Shown: positions 24,253-33,276, counted from the first letter of the stretch. The stretch: DNA of 64,000 bases from Frankia sp. RB7 (GCA_030403585.1 JAUEPE010000027.1:21950-85949), one strand, 5' to 3'. Notes: generated by a model not told the origin, from the sequence alone. Numbers and translations are program-made.

Positions 24253-25419
24253 GTGGATGCGCAGACACGGGGGCGTGAGCCGTCCGCGGAGCAATCGCAG
24301 AGGGCGAAGGAAGCTCCGAAGAATTCCCCTGACCAGACCGGCGAGGTCAAGCAGCAGTTCAAGGATCAGCCGAAGACGCCGGTACCGTCGCTGCGCGAGC
24401 GCCTCCGCGAGCATTGGCTGCTCGCGACTATCGGCGCGATCGTGATGATCGCAGCGCTGGTCGGCGGTCTGCTGTACTGGCTCGAGGTGCGTCACTACGA
24501 ATCCACCGACGATGCCTTCGTTGCCGCGCGCAGCTTTTCCGTAGCCTCGAAGGTCAGCGGCTACGTGACCGATGTTCCCGTCACGGACAACCAGCATGTC
24601 AACGCCGGCGATCTCCTCGCCAAGATCGACGAGCGCGATTATCGCATCGCCGTCGATCAGGCGCAGGCGCAGGTCGAGGTCTCGAAAGCCAACATCGCCA
24701 ATGTAGAGGCACAGATCGTTTCCCAGCAGGAGCAGATCAAGCAGGCCCAGGCGCAGCTCGAGCAGGCGCAGGCTCAGCTTCAATTCTCGCAGGAGGAATC
24801 TGCGCGTGCGCAGGATCTGGTCGAGAAGGGCGCCGGCACCGTGCAGCGCCAGCAGCAGACCCGCTCGGATCTCCAGGCCCAGCAGGCCAACACCGAGCGC
24901 GCCAAGACTGCGGTGATTGCCGCGCAAGTCGGCATCAAGACGCTGCAGGCCCAGCTCGAAGGCGCCAAGGCGCAACTCCAGCAATCGCAGGCGCAGCTCG
25001 ATCAAGCGAAGCTGAACCTGCAATACACCAATGTCGTCGCCGCGCAGTCCGGCCGCGTCGTCAAGCTCTCGGGCGCCAAGGGCACGTTCGTGACCGCGGG
25101 ACAGAGCCTGATGATGTTCGTCCCCGATGAGGTCTGGATCGTCGCCAACTACAAAGAGACCCAGCTTGCCGACATGCGGCCGGGCCAGCCGGTCGATATC
25201 CGCATCGATGCCTATCCCGGGCGCAAGCTGACCGGCCATGTCGATTCCGTGCAGCCGGGCTCCGGCACCGCCTTCAGCCTGCTGCCGGCGGAGAATGCCA
25301 CCGGCAACTATGTCAAGGTGGTGCAGCGCGTGCCGGTGAAGATCGTGGTCGACAATTGGCCTGCCGATCTGCCGGTAGGGCCCGGCATGTCGGTCGTGCC
25401 CTGGACCAGGGTGCGATGA
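24253..25419 (+). CDS. HlyD/EmrA-type membrane fusion protein
   Basis: Periplasmic adaptor of a multidrug efflux system. It has a cytoplasmic charged N-terminus, one membrane helix (LLATIGAIVMIAALVGGLLY), a biotinyl-lipoyl-like half (SVASKVSGYVTDVPVTDNQH), a long Gln/Ala-rich coiled coil (~residues 130-260), then the second lipoyl half and beta-barrel (NVVAAQSGRVVKLSGAKG; DEVWIVANYKETQL). GTG at 24253 has GAGAAAGG upstream; GTG 24244 is possible. Its stop overlaps the transporter start (ATGA), so the two are coupled as in emrAB. Confidence 0.9.
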   Translation: MDAQTRGREPSAEQSQRAKEAPKNSPDQTGEVKQQFKDQPKTPVPSLRERLREHWLLATIGAIVMIAALVGGLLYWLEVRHYESTDDAFVAARSFSVASKVSGYVTDVPVTDNQHVNAGDLLAKIDERDYRIAVDQAQAQVEVSKANIANVEAQIVSQQEQIKQAQAQLEQAQAQLQFSQEESARAQDLVEKGAGTVQRQQQTRSDLQAQQANTERAKTAVIAAQVGIKTLQAQLEGAKAQLQQSQAQLDQAKLNLQYTNVVAAQSGRVVKLSGAKGTFVTAGQSLMMFVPDEVWIVANYKETQLADMRPGQPVDIRIDAYPGRKLTGHVDSVQPGSGTAFSLLPAENATGNYVKVVQRVPVKIVVDNWPADLPVGPGMSVVPWTRVR

Positions 25420-27035
25420 CCGACGCGACGCAAGACGGCGCGGCTGCCGGAGGCTGGTCGCCGGAGCGTTCGGCGGCTGGCGGGCATAATCCTTACCTGA
25501 TCGCCTTCGTGGTCTCGATCGCGACCTTCATGGAGGTGCTCGACACCACCATCGCCAATGTCGCATTGCGCCACATCGCAGGCGGGCTCGCCGTCGGCAT
25601 CGACGAGAGCACCTACGTCATCACCAGCTATCTCGTCGCCAACGCCATCGTGCTGTCGATCTCGGGCTGGCTATCGACCGTGATAGGCCGCAAGCGCTTC
25701 TACATGATCTGCGTTGCGACCTTCACGGTCTCATCGCTGCTGTGCGGCTTCGCCTGGAGCCTGGAGTCGCTGGTGCTGTTTCGTATCCTGCAGGGCCTCG
25801 GCGGCGGCGGCATGGCGACCAGCGAGCAGGCGATCCTCGCCGACTCCTTTCCGCCGGAGAAGCGTGGCCAGGCCTTTGCCATCTATGGCGTCGCCGTGGT
25901 CGTCGCGCCGGTGATCGGTCCGACGCTCGGTGGCTGGATCACCGACACCTACAGTTGGCACTGGGTGTTCCTGATCAATGTGCCGATGGGGCTGCTCTCG
26001 CTGTTCCTGGTTGGCACGCTGGTCAAGGAGCCGTCGGGGGCCGAAGAGGAGAGAAAGAAGCTGCTGAGCAAGGGCCTTCGCGTCGACTATATCGGCTTCC
26101 TGCTCGTCGCGGTCGGGCTCGCCTCACTCGAATTCGTGCTGGACGAAGGCCAGCGCAACGACTGGTTCGGCTCGAACATGATCGTGTTCTTTGCAGTTCT
26201 CGCCGCCGTCTCGCTGCTCGCGCTGATCCCGTGGGAGCTGACGCGCGAAGACCCTATCATCGATCTGCGTTTGCTTGGCCGGCGTCAGTTCGCGGCCTGC
26301 TTCCTGGTCATGCTCGGCACCGGTGCGGTGCTGATCTCGACCACGCAGATCCTGCCGCAATTGCTTCAGACCGAGCTGAACTACACGGCACTGCTGGCCG
26401 GCCTCGCGTTGTCACCCGGCGGCATCGCGACCTTGATGCTGATGCCGGTCGTGGGCAAGCTCGTCAGCACGGTGCAGCCGAAATATCTCATCATGTTCGG
26501 GGCGACGGTGGTCGCATTCTCGATGTGGCATCTGACCGGGCTGGACGGCGACATCACCTACGGCTATGCGGCGCTGGCGCGCGTCTTCCTCGCGATCGGC
26601 CTTCCTTTCCTGTTCCTGCCTGTGACGACCGCCTCCTATGACGGCGTGCCGCCCGACAAGACCAACCAGGCCTCGGCGCTGATCAACGTCGCCCGCAACA
26701 TCGGCGGGTCCATGGGCGTGGCGCTGGCGCAGACGGTTCTGGCGCAGCGCCAGCAATTCCATCAGAGCCGCCTGATCGAGCACGCCGCGCCGTCGGACCT
26801 CGGCTATCAGCAGACCATCGATACGATGACCCGCTTCTTCCAGGCCCAAGGCTCGAATGCGAGCGACGCGGCCTTGCAGGCGGTCGCCTGGGTGGGCCGG
26901 ACCTTGCAGCAGCAAGTCGACTTCCTCGCTTATATCGACGTGTTCTGGACGCTGGCGATCATCGCGGTGCTGATGATCCCGACCGCGGCGGTGATGCGTC
27001 CGATCAATCTCCGCGCGCCGGCGCGGGGCCACTAA
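25416..27035 (+). CDS. DHA2-family MFS multidrug exporter, EmrB-like
   Basis: A 539-residue major facilitator of the DHA2 (14-helix, EmrB/QacA) type exporting drugs with proton antiport. Visible motifs are the helix 1 motif ATFMEVLDTTIANVALRHIA, motif A-like GWLSTVIGRKRFY, motif C-like GVAVVVAPVIGPTLGGW in helix 5, and multiple further hydrophobic helices. The start overlaps the EmrA-like gene by 4 bp. A palindromic repeat begins 4 bp after the stop. Substrate unknown. Confidence 0.92.
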   Translation: MTDATQDGAAAGGWSPERSAAGGHNPYLIAFVVSIATFMEVLDTTIANVALRHIAGGLAVGIDESTYVITSYLVANAIVLSISGWLSTVIGRKRFYMICVATFTVSSLLCGFAWSLESLVLFRILQGLGGGGMATSEQAILADSFPPEKRGQAFAIYGVAVVVAPVIGPTLGGWITDTYSWHWVFLINVPMGLLSLFLVGTLVKEPSGAEEERKKLLSKGLRVDYIGFLLVAVGLASLEFVLDEGQRNDWFGSNMIVFFAVLAAVSLLALIPWELTREDPIIDLRLLGRRQFAACFLVMLGTGAVLISTTQILPQLLQTELNYTALLAGLALSPGGIATLMLMPVVGKLVSTVQPKYLIMFGATVVAFSMWHLTGLDGDITYGYAALARVFLAIGLPFLFLPVTTASYDGVPPDKTNQASALINVARNIGGSMGVALAQTVLAQRQQFHQSRLIEHAAPSDLGYQQTIDTMTRFFQAQGSNASDAALQAVAWVGRTLQQQVDFLAYIDVFWTLAIIAVLMIPTAAVMRPINLRAPARGH

Positions 27036-27039
27036 AGCG

Positions 27040-27137
27040 TTTTCGAGCGAAGTGGATACCGGTTCGCGTCAAGAAAACGCGTCAAAACGAGAATCTAGAG
27101 CCCCGTTCCGATTCCATCGGAACAGGAAAGGCTCTAG
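27040..27137. repeat. Dispersed palindromic element bridging convergent genes
   Basis: The element starts GCGTTTTCGAGCGAAGTGG and ends in a long imperfect hairpin with arms CTAGAGCC (27095-27102) and GGCTCTAG (27130-27137) and an inner GTTCCGAT/ATCGGAAC dyad. The sequence is of a type seen repeatedly in Bradyrhizobium intergenic regions. It begins 4 bp after the exporter stop, and its last arm supplies the TAG stop codon of the convergent HxlR gene. Probably a bidirectional transcript end. Confidence 0.7.
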
Positions 27138-27616
27138 GCAGCGTCAGCTCCTCGCCGCCCCGGCCCCGCATGCACGTGCACCTGCTTGGCATGCAGCGGC
27201 TCGCCGCATTCCGAGCACACCATCACCGGATCGAACAGCTTCCCGCAAGTCTTGTGCTCGTGCAGCAGCGGGCGGCCGCGCTCGTCGCCCATGTGGGTGT
27301 CGCCCCAATGCACCATCGCCATGATGATCGGGTAGAGGTCGAGCCCCTTCTGCGTGAGGATGTATTCGTAGCGCTTCGGCGCTTCGGAATAGGGGACGCG
27401 GCGCAGGATGCCGAACCGCACCAGCTTCTTCAGTCGCTCCGACAGAAGATGCCGCGTGATCTGAAGCGAGGACTGAAACGCCTCGAACCGGCGTACGCGC
27501 AGAAAACATTCGCGCAGGATCAGAAGCGTCCAGCGGTCGCCGACCACGGCGACGGTGCGGGAGAGCGAGCAGGGCTCCTCGTCCAGCGTATCCCACTTCA
27601 TCCGGTTTTCTCGCAT
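27134..27616 (-). CDS. HxlR-family transcriptional regulator
   Basis: A 160-residue winged-helix regulator. The HxlR core is clear: CSLSRTVAVVGDRWTLLILR, LQITRHLLSERLKKLVRFGIL, RRVPYSEAPKRYEYILTQKGLDLYPIIMAM. The C-terminal extension contains Cys residues in CGKLFDP...CSECGEPL, which may bind a metal. HxlR proteins usually respond to reactive electrophiles or small molecules and regulate a divergent gene, here the SDR/nitronate monooxygenase pair. Start ATG 27616; ATG 27601 is also possible. Confidence 0.9.
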   Translation of the reverse strand: MRENRMKWDTLDEEPCSLSRTVAVVGDRWTLLILRECFLRVRRFEAFQSSLQITRHLLSERLKKLVRFGILRRVPYSEAPKRYEYILTQKGLDLYPIIMAMVHWGDTHMGDERGRPLLHEHKTCGKLFDPVMVCSECGEPLHAKQVHVHAGPGRRGADAA

Positions 27617-27624
27617 GATTTAGT

Positions 27625-27647
27625 AAGTCAGAAAAAGGAACTGACTT
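27625..27647. promoter_or_regulatory. Dyad near the HxlR start (operator candidate)
   Basis: AAGTCAG and CTGACTT are perfect 7-bp arms separated by 9 nt, beginning 8 bp upstream of the HxlR ATG. Suitable position and symmetry for autoregulation; binding not shown. Confidence 0.4.
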
Positions 27648-27695
27648 GAATGACCAGTACTATTTGTGCTCGTAGCTAGCACTCAGCGGATAAAT

Positions 27696-27722
27696 TTGAC
27701 AGTTCTATTTTAGAACTATAGC
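27696..27722 (+). promoter_or_regulatory. SDR promoter with operator dyad in the spacer
   Basis: TTGACA (27696-27701) is followed by a -10-like TATAGC (27717-27722) at a short 15-nt spacing. AGTTCTA-TTT-TAGAACT, a perfect dyad (27701-27717), fills the spacer. A repressor bound there would block RNA polymerase. The neighbouring HxlR protein is the obvious candidate. Confidence 0.45.
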
Positions 27723-27761
27723 CTCCGCACAAACCACATACGCTCATCGGAGGAGGCGACT

Positions 27762-28499
27762 TTGCCCAAGCGAAACGCGACCGCGGCCGTGATCGGGGCC
27801 GGCGATTTCATCGGCTCCGAGATTGCCAGGAAATTCGCCGCTGAAGGCTTTTCGATCTACGCGGGCCGTCGCAACGGCGACAAGCTCGCGCCGCTGGTGA
27901 AGGACATCGAAGCCGCCGGCGGCGAGATCCACGCGCGCTCGCTCGACGCGCGGAAGGAGGAGGAGGTCACCGCCTTCCTCAACGATGCCGACAAGCACGC
28001 GCCGCTGGAGGTCTGCATCTTCAATGTCGGCGCCAACGTCAATTTCCCGATTCTCGACACCACCGAACGCGTGTTCCGCAAGGTGTGGGAGATGGCCTGC
28101 TATTCCGGCTTTCTTGCGGGGCGCGAGGCGGCGCGGCTGATGCTGGCGCGCGGCGGCGGCAAGATCTTCTTCACTGGCGCCACGGCCTCCTTGCGCGGCG
28201 GCAGCGGTTTTGCGGCGTTCGCCAGCGCCAAGTTCGGACTGCGTGCGGTGGCGCAGGCGATGGCGCGCGAACTCGGTCCGAAGAACATCCACGTCGCCCA
28301 TCTCATCATCGATTCCGGCGTCGACACCGAATGGGTGCGGCAGCGCCGGCTCGAGTCGCTCGGGCCGAACGCGCTTGATGATCCCGATCTGCTGATGCCG
28401 CCGTCGGCGGTGGCGGACTCCTACTGGCAGCTCTATCAACAGCCGAAGAGCGCCTGGACCTTCGAGATGGAGATCCGCCCGTTCGGCGAGAAATGGTGA
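27762..28499 (+). CDS. SDR-family protein with altered active site
   Basis: A 245-residue Rossmann-fold short-chain dehydrogenase/reductase relative. The nucleotide-binding loop is VIGAGDFIGSEIARKFAAEG and the NNAG-equivalent region is IFNVGANV. At the usual YxxxK position the sequence reads FASAK, so the catalytic Tyr is replaced by Phe, and the catalytic Ser region reads FTGATASLRGG. It may act as a binding protein or use another mechanism. TTG start at 27762 with strong GGAGGAGGC upstream. Followed 64 bp later by a nitronate monooxygenase, likely one operon controlled by HxlR. Confidence 0.85.
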   Translation: MPKRNATAAVIGAGDFIGSEIARKFAAEGFSIYAGRRNGDKLAPLVKDIEAAGGEIHARSLDARKEEEVTAFLNDADKHAPLEVCIFNVGANVNFPILDTTERVFRKVWEMACYSGFLAGREAARLMLARGGGKIFFTGATASLRGGSGFAAFASAKFGLRAVAQAMARELGPKNIHVAHLIIDSGVDTEWVRQRRLESLGPNALDDPDLLMPPSAVADSYWQLYQQPKSAWTFEMEIRPFGEKW

Positions 28500-28563
28500 C
28501 CGCGGCGCGAAAGTCCGGCTAGACTGATCCCAACACCAGGCAAAATTCCGGGAGGTAATTTAA

Positions 28564-29565
28564 GTGAAGACCGCGATCACCGAACTGTTCGGCATCGAGC
28601 ACCCCATCATCCAGGGCGGCATGCATTTCGTCGGCTTCGCCGAGTTGGCCGCCGCCGTCTCCAATGCCGGCGGGCTCGGCATCATCACCGGTCTCACGCA
28701 GAAGACGCCGGAGCTGCTCGCCAAGGAGATCGCGCGCTGCCACGACATGACCGACAAGCCGTTCGGTGTGAACCTCACCTTCCTGCCAACCTTCGCGGCG
28801 CCGCCTTATCCGGAATACATCGCGGCGATCGTCGAAGGCGGCATCAAGGCGGTGGAGACCGCGGGCCGCAGCCCGGAAGCCTATATGCCGGCGCTGAAGG
28901 CGGCCGGCATCAAGGTGATCCACAAATGCACGTCGGTCCGCCACTCTCTGAAGGCCGAGCGAATCGGCTGCGACGCCGTCAGCGTCGACGGTTTTGAATG
29001 TGGCGGTCATCCCGGCGAGGACGACATTCCCAACATGATCCTGCTGCCGCGCGCGGCGGAGGAGTTGAAGATCCCGTTCGTGGCCTCCGGCGGCATGGCC
29101 GACGGGCGCAGCCTCGTCGCGGCGCTGTCGCTGGGCGCGGCCGGCATGAACATGGGCACGCGTTTCATCGCCACCAAGGAAGCACCGGTCCATCAGAACG
29201 TGAAGAACGCGTTGGTCGCCGCGACCGAACTCGACACCCGCCTGATCATGCGGGCCCTGCGCAACACCGAGCGCGTGCTGAAGAACGCAAACGTCGACCA
29301 CCTGCTCGAGATCGAGCGCGCGAAGGGCGCCAAGCTGACCATCGACGACATCCACGACCAGGTCGCGGGTGTCTATCCCAAGGTCATGCTGGACGGGCAG
29401 ATGGATGCCGGCGCCTGGAGCTGCGGCATGGTGGCGGGCCTCATCCACGACGTCCCCACCTGCAAGGAACTGGTCGATCGCATCATGACCGAGGCGGAAC
29501 AAATCATCCGCAGCCGGCTTATGGGGTTCCTTGATGGGGCGAGTGCGACGCGAAAAGTCGCCTGA
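28564..29565 (+). CDS. Nitronate monooxygenase
   Basis: FMN-dependent enzyme of the 2-nitropropane dioxygenase family that oxidises toxic nitronates such as propionate 3-nitronate. It has 333 residues in a TIM barrel: EHPIIQGGMHFVGFAELAAA, FGVNLTFLP, and SVDGFECGGHPGEDD carrying the conserved His. FMN-phosphate contacts are in FVASGGMADGRSL and GAAGMNMGTRF. GTG start at 28564 after GGGAGG. Some members act instead as oxidoreductases on other substrates. Confidence 0.9.
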   Translation: MKTAITELFGIEHPIIQGGMHFVGFAELAAAVSNAGGLGIITGLTQKTPELLAKEIARCHDMTDKPFGVNLTFLPTFAAPPYPEYIAAIVEGGIKAVETAGRSPEAYMPALKAAGIKVIHKCTSVRHSLKAERIGCDAVSVDGFECGGHPGEDDIPNMILLPRAAEELKIPFVASGGMADGRSLVAALSLGAAGMNMGTRFIATKEAPVHQNVKNALVAATELDTRLIMRALRNTERVLKNANVDHLLEIERAKGAKLTIDDIHDQVAGVYPKVMLDGQMDAGAWSCGMVAGLIHDVPTCKELVDRIMTEAEQIIRSRLMGFLDGASATRKVA

Positions 29566-29672
29566 TACCGCCAAACTTCTTAACCACGGCGGCATTTGAC
29601 CGCTGGAATTGCACGCGACGCCTCCTAAATAGGGGTAAATTACCTCTTAACAATCAATTTCAGGAGGCGTCC

Positions 29673-30092
29673 GTGGTCCTGAAGAGCGTTCATTTTGCAG
29701 TTGCAATTGCCCTCGTGCTGGCATGGGGCGGCGTTGCGCGCGCTGATGACTACAAGCCCAACGAATATCTCGGTCTCGATCTCTCCAAGGCCGTGCTGTC
29801 GCCGAAGCGGCTCGGGCCCGAGACGCAATTCGCTCCGGTCGCGCTCGAGGCGAAGGGCGGCAACGAGGCGCAGGCCCGTGCCGAGCCGGTCGAGGTGCCG
29901 AAGAAGGTCGCGGCAGAGCGCGTGCGCGTGCAAGAGCCGAAGGTCGCACACGCGCGAGACGCGCAGCCACGCGGCGCAGCCCGCACCAAGCTCGCGCATC
30001 GCCACGGCAATCCGCTGGACGCGCAGGCGATGGACACCCGCATCCAGACCTGGCCGTGCCGTACCGGCGGCATCTGTAACTGGAAGCATTGA
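29673..30092 (+). CDS. Exported Bradyrhizobium-type hypothetical protein
   Basis: A 139-residue protein with signal peptide (MVLKSVHFAVAIALVLAWGG...ARA) and a Lys/Arg/Ala-rich, low-complexity middle. The C-terminal motif is DTRIQTWPCRTGGICNWKH, with two Cys. GTG start after CAGGAGGCG. No characterised family is recognised. The conserved ends and variable middle suggest a linker between the export signal and a small C-terminal Cys motif. Confidence 0.65.
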   Translation: MVLKSVHFAVAIALVLAWGGVARADDYKPNEYLGLDLSKAVLSPKRLGPETQFAPVALEAKGGNEAQARAEPVEVPKKVAAERVRVQEPKVAHARDAQPRGAARTKLAHRHGNPLDAQAMDTRIQTWPCRTGGICNWKH

Positions 30093-30169
30093 GCGTCTTC
30101 TTCACCTCGCCCCGCTTGCGGCTGGGCTACTGTATGTGAAGAAGCGTGGCGAATAGCTCGCCCGTAGCC

Positions 30170-30307
30170 CATCCTTCGAGACGCCCGCCGATGGCGGGCC
30201 CTCAGGATGAGGTCCGAGTGTGCGGCCGTCGTTTTGACGAGCACGAGCACCGATGCCGCTTAGCCTCATCCTGAGGAGACCGCGAAGCGGTCGTCTCGAA
30301 GGACGAG
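30170..30307. repeat. Long palindromic intergenic repeat
   Basis: Fills most of the 358-bp gap between 30092 and 30451. Outer arms CATCCTTCGAGAC / GTCTCGAAGGAC enclose inner arms CCTCAGGATGAGG / CCTCATCCTGAGG. This repeat type is widespread in Bradyrhizobium intergenic DNA. Nothing coding is seen in the rest of the gap. Confidence 0.75.
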
Positions 30308-30450
30308 GAGTGCGCTCAGGTCGTGCAGGATGCCGCAGCCCGGCCCGTCACCTCCGCGTCGCAAAACCGTAGGCGCGGAGTCAAGAAACTGTAAGCCGGG
30401 AGTCAAACGACGCAGGCACCTTCCGTCGCGATTCGACGAAGGTTCCCTGA

Positions 30451-32016
30451 ATGGCAACGCTCCGCGCCTCGCGCGCATGGACCCGGCGACAGTTTCTGGT
30501 CCGCTCCACCTCCAGCCTCGCCATCGCCGCGCTCGCAAGCCCGTCCATCAGCCGCGCCGCCGATCGCCCGCAGATCGCGGGCGGCATCCAGTCCGGCGAC
30601 GTCTCGGATGGCTCTGCCGTGATCTGGGCGCGCGCCGACCGGCCTGCTCGCATGCAGGTGGAATGCTCCACGGTCGAGAGCTTCAAGACCATCATCGCGT
30701 CCGCTTCGCGCGACGCTCTGCCCGATGCAGACTTCACCGCAAAACTGCAGCTGAACGATCTGCCGCCGGGTCAGGACATCTTCTACCGCGTCCGGTTCGA
30801 CGATATCGCCACCGGCATCGCCGGTGAAAGCCGCGTCGGCCATTTCCGGACCGCGCCGGCCGAGGGGCAGTCGATCTCGTTCCTGTGGTCCGGCGATGTC
30901 GCGGGTCAGGGCTGGGGCATCGACATCTCCCGCGGTGGCTATCGCGGCTATCGCACCATGCTCGACAACCGCCCGGATTTCTTCATCCACTCCGGCGATC
31001 ACATCTATGCCGATTGCACGATCCCATCCGAGCAGAAGCTGCCGAATGGCGAGATCTGGCGCAACGTGGTGACCCAGGAGAAAGCGCAAGTCGCGCACAC
31101 GCTGGCGCAGTTCCGCGGTAACTACAAATACAATCATCTCGACGAGAACTTCCGCGCCTTCCATGCGCAAGTGCCGATGCTCGCGCAATGGGACGATCAC
31201 GAGGTCACCAACGATTGGTCGCCGACCGGCAGCTATGACGCCGCCGGCTACGAGGACGACGGCACGCCACGCCTCGTCGCGCGTGCTCGCCGCGCCTTCT
31301 TCGACTTCATGCCGATCCCTGACATCGGCGCGCGGCAGGGGCGGGTCTATCGCAAGATCGCCTACGGCCCGCTGCTCGACATCTTCATGATCGACATGCG
31401 CAGCTATCGCGACGAGACCTGGAATAAGGGCGACGATCATCACGGCTGGATTCTTGGCGTCGAGCAGCTCGCCTGGCTGAAGCGGGAGCTCGCCGCCTCG
31501 CGCGCGACCTGGAAGGTGATCGCGGCAGATTTGCCGATCGGGCTGATCAGCCTGGATGCCGTCGCGCTCGCCGACGGCCCGCCCGACCGGCGTGAGCACG
31601 AAATCGCCGATCTGCTCGCATCGATCAAGCGCGCGGGTGTCCGCAACATCGTCTGGCTCACCGCCGACATGCACTACACCGCCGCGCATTACTACGATCC
31701 GAACAAGGCGCAGTTTTGCGATTTCGAGCCGTTCTGGGAGTTCGTCTCAGGCCCCCTCCATGCCGGCACCTGGGGCCCGGGCGAGCTCGACAACACGTTT
31801 GGCCCCGTGGCGATGTACCGGAACGGATGCAGCGAAGCCCAGGGCGAGAACCTCGCGCCCTGTTTCGGCCTGCAGTTCTTCGGCCGCGTCGACATCGACG
31901 GCACAAGCGGCGTGATGACGGTGACCTTGAAGGACGTCGACAATCGCGATCTCTGGTCGGTCGATATCGTGCCGCAGCCGCAGGCGCGCCCGGCTGTGGT
32001 GGCCCAGCATTCGTAA
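30451..32016 (+). CDS. phoD: PhoD-type alkaline phosphatase, Tat-exported
   Basis: A 521-residue secreted phosphodiesterase/alkaline phosphatase of the PhoD family. The twin-arginine signal is in the first 38 residues (TRRQFLVRSTSSLAIAALAS...RA). An N-terminal Ig-like domain (GGIQSGDVSDGSAVIWARAD) is followed by the metallophosphatase core with GDHIYAD, QWDDHEVTNDW, DMRSYR and TADMHYTAAHYY. The enzyme normally uses Ca2+ and Fe3+ and releases phosphate from mono- and diesters outside the cytoplasm. No Pho-box was identified upstream. Confidence 0.92.
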   Translation: MATLRASRAWTRRQFLVRSTSSLAIAALASPSISRAADRPQIAGGIQSGDVSDGSAVIWARADRPARMQVECSTVESFKTIIASASRDALPDADFTAKLQLNDLPPGQDIFYRVRFDDIATGIAGESRVGHFRTAPAEGQSISFLWSGDVAGQGWGIDISRGGYRGYRTMLDNRPDFFIHSGDHIYADCTIPSEQKLPNGEIWRNVVTQEKAQVAHTLAQFRGNYKYNHLDENFRAFHAQVPMLAQWDDHEVTNDWSPTGSYDAAGYEDDGTPRLVARARRAFFDFMPIPDIGARQGRVYRKIAYGPLLDIFMIDMRSYRDETWNKGDDHHGWILGVEQLAWLKRELAASRATWKVIAADLPIGLISLDAVALADGPPDRREHEIADLLASIKRAGVRNIVWLTADMHYTAAHYYDPNKAQFCDFEPFWEFVSGPLHAGTWGPGELDNTFGPVAMYRNGCSEAQGENLAPCFGLQFFGRVDIDGTSGVMTVTLKDVDNRDLWSVDIVPQPQARPAVVAQHS

Positions 32017-32035
32017 GGGACGCAGGCTGGTCAAC

Positions 32036-32232
32036 CTCTCCCGCTTGCGGGCAGGGCAATCGTATATGAATTTCAGGCGGACTGCGCGGCTTGCTCCCGC
32101 CTCTCCCGCTTGCGGGAGAGGCCGACGCGATCGCAGAGCGCGGCGGGTGAGGGCTCTCTCCACTTGGGGATTTTCTCCGCAATTCTTGACAATCCCAGTG
32201 TGGAGACACCCTCTCCCGCAAGCGGGAGAGGG
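32036..32232. repeat. CTCTCCCGC-type inverted repeats
   Basis: Several copies of CTCTCCCGCTTGCGGGAGAG-like dyads occur at about 32036-32058 and 32101-32120, with the reverse-complement version at 32210-32231. This repeat family is common in Bradyrhizobium. It occupies the 394-bp gap before the aldo/keto reductase; the remaining DNA shows no convincing gene. Confidence 0.7.
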
Positions 32233-32410
32233 CGCTCACCGCGTTCGTGGCGATCATCGAACCTAATCGCCCCTAACCCGATCTTGATTGGCCGCCCCGC
32301 GTCTTCCGCGCTATAGTGCTTGCTCCCGCCACCTCTTTTCCATCATCGAAGAGTCTGTTCTCGCGGTCCCACCGCGTGTCTGGCGGCTGAAATACGTCAG
32401 GAGTTGACCC

Positions 32411-33229
32411 ATGGACAATCTGAAAACACAGGGCATCAGCATGCCCAAGCTCGGCCTCGGCACCTTCCGCATGCAGGGCGATGCCTGCCGCGCCGCGGTC
32501 GAGAGCGCGCTGTCGATCGGCTATCGCCACATCGACACCGCCGAAATGTATGCCAACGAGGAAGCCATCGGCGCCGCGCTGGCGTCGGCCTCCGTGCCGC
32601 GTGGCGAGCTGCATGTCACGACAAAGGTCTGGCACGAGAATCTGACGCCGGATGCGATCCTTCGGGCCTTCGATGCCAGCCTGAAGAAACTGAGGCTCGA
32701 CCACGTCGATCTCTATCTCGTGCACTGGCCGTCGAAGTCGGCGAACTGGGGCGCGGTGTTCGAAACCCTGATGAAGCTGAAGGAGGAGGGGCGCACGCGC
32801 GCGATCGGGGTTGCCAATTTCACCACGGCGCTGCTCAAGATTGCGGTCGAGGACGTCAAGGCGCCGATCGCCTGCAACCAGATCGAATATCACGCGATGC
32901 TGGATCAATCGAAGGTGCTGGCCTATCTCAATGCCAAGTCGATCCCGCTCGTCGCCTATTGCCCGCTGGCGCAGGGGCGTGTTGCCTCGGATCCGGTGTT
33001 GGCGGAAATTGGCGCCAGGCACAACGCCAGCGCCGCGCAAGTCGCGCTGAAGTGGCTGCTCGACCAGGACGGCGTCGCCGCGATCCCGAAGGCATCGCGC
33101 CGCGAGAGCCAGCAGGCCAATCTGGATGCGCTGAAGATCACGCTGGATGATGCCGATCGCAAGAAGATCGCCGCGCTGCCGAAAGACAAGCGCTGCGTCA
33201 ATCCGGGCTTCGCGCCGGCCTGGGATTAA
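32411..33229 (+). CDS. Aldo/keto reductase (2,5-DKG reductase-like)
   Basis: A 272-residue NADPH-dependent aldo/keto reductase. The TIM-barrel catalytic tetrad is complete: Asp and Tyr in HIDTAEMYANE, Lys in VTTKVWHEN, His in LYLVHWP. The C-terminal cofactor motif is AAIPKASRRESQQANLDAL. It is closest in appearance to the DkgB-type 2,5-diketo-D-gluconate/methylglyoxal reductases. ATG at 32411; AGGAG about 10 bp upstream. Physiological substrate not determinable. Confidence 0.9.
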   Translation: MDNLKTQGISMPKLGLGTFRMQGDACRAAVESALSIGYRHIDTAEMYANEEAIGAALASASVPRGELHVTTKVWHENLTPDAILRAFDASLKKLRLDHVDLYLVHWPSKSANWGAVFETLMKLKEEGRTRAIGVANFTTALLKIAVEDVKAPIACNQIEYHAMLDQSKVLAYLNAKSIPLVAYCPLAQGRVASDPVLAEIGARHNASAAQVALKWLLDQDGVAAIPKASRRESQQANLDALKITLDDADRKKIAALPKDKRCVNPGFAPAWD

Positions 33230-33253
33230 ATGTTGAAGCTACGCGCAACGTTA

Positions 33254-33276
33254 CTCTCTCCCCTTGTGGGAGAGAG
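33254..33276. repeat. Short CTCTCC dyad
   Basis: CTCTCTCCCC-TTG-TGGGAGAGAG, an imperfect hairpin 25 bp after the aldo/keto reductase stop, related to the repeats at 32036-32232. It could end the upstream transcript. Confidence 0.45.

Noticed and set aside
28519..29595. A 358-codon minus-strand frame opposite the nitronate monooxygenase
   Set aside because: Antisense shadow of a gene with clear family motifs; the His/Arg/Asp-rich product matches no known pattern.
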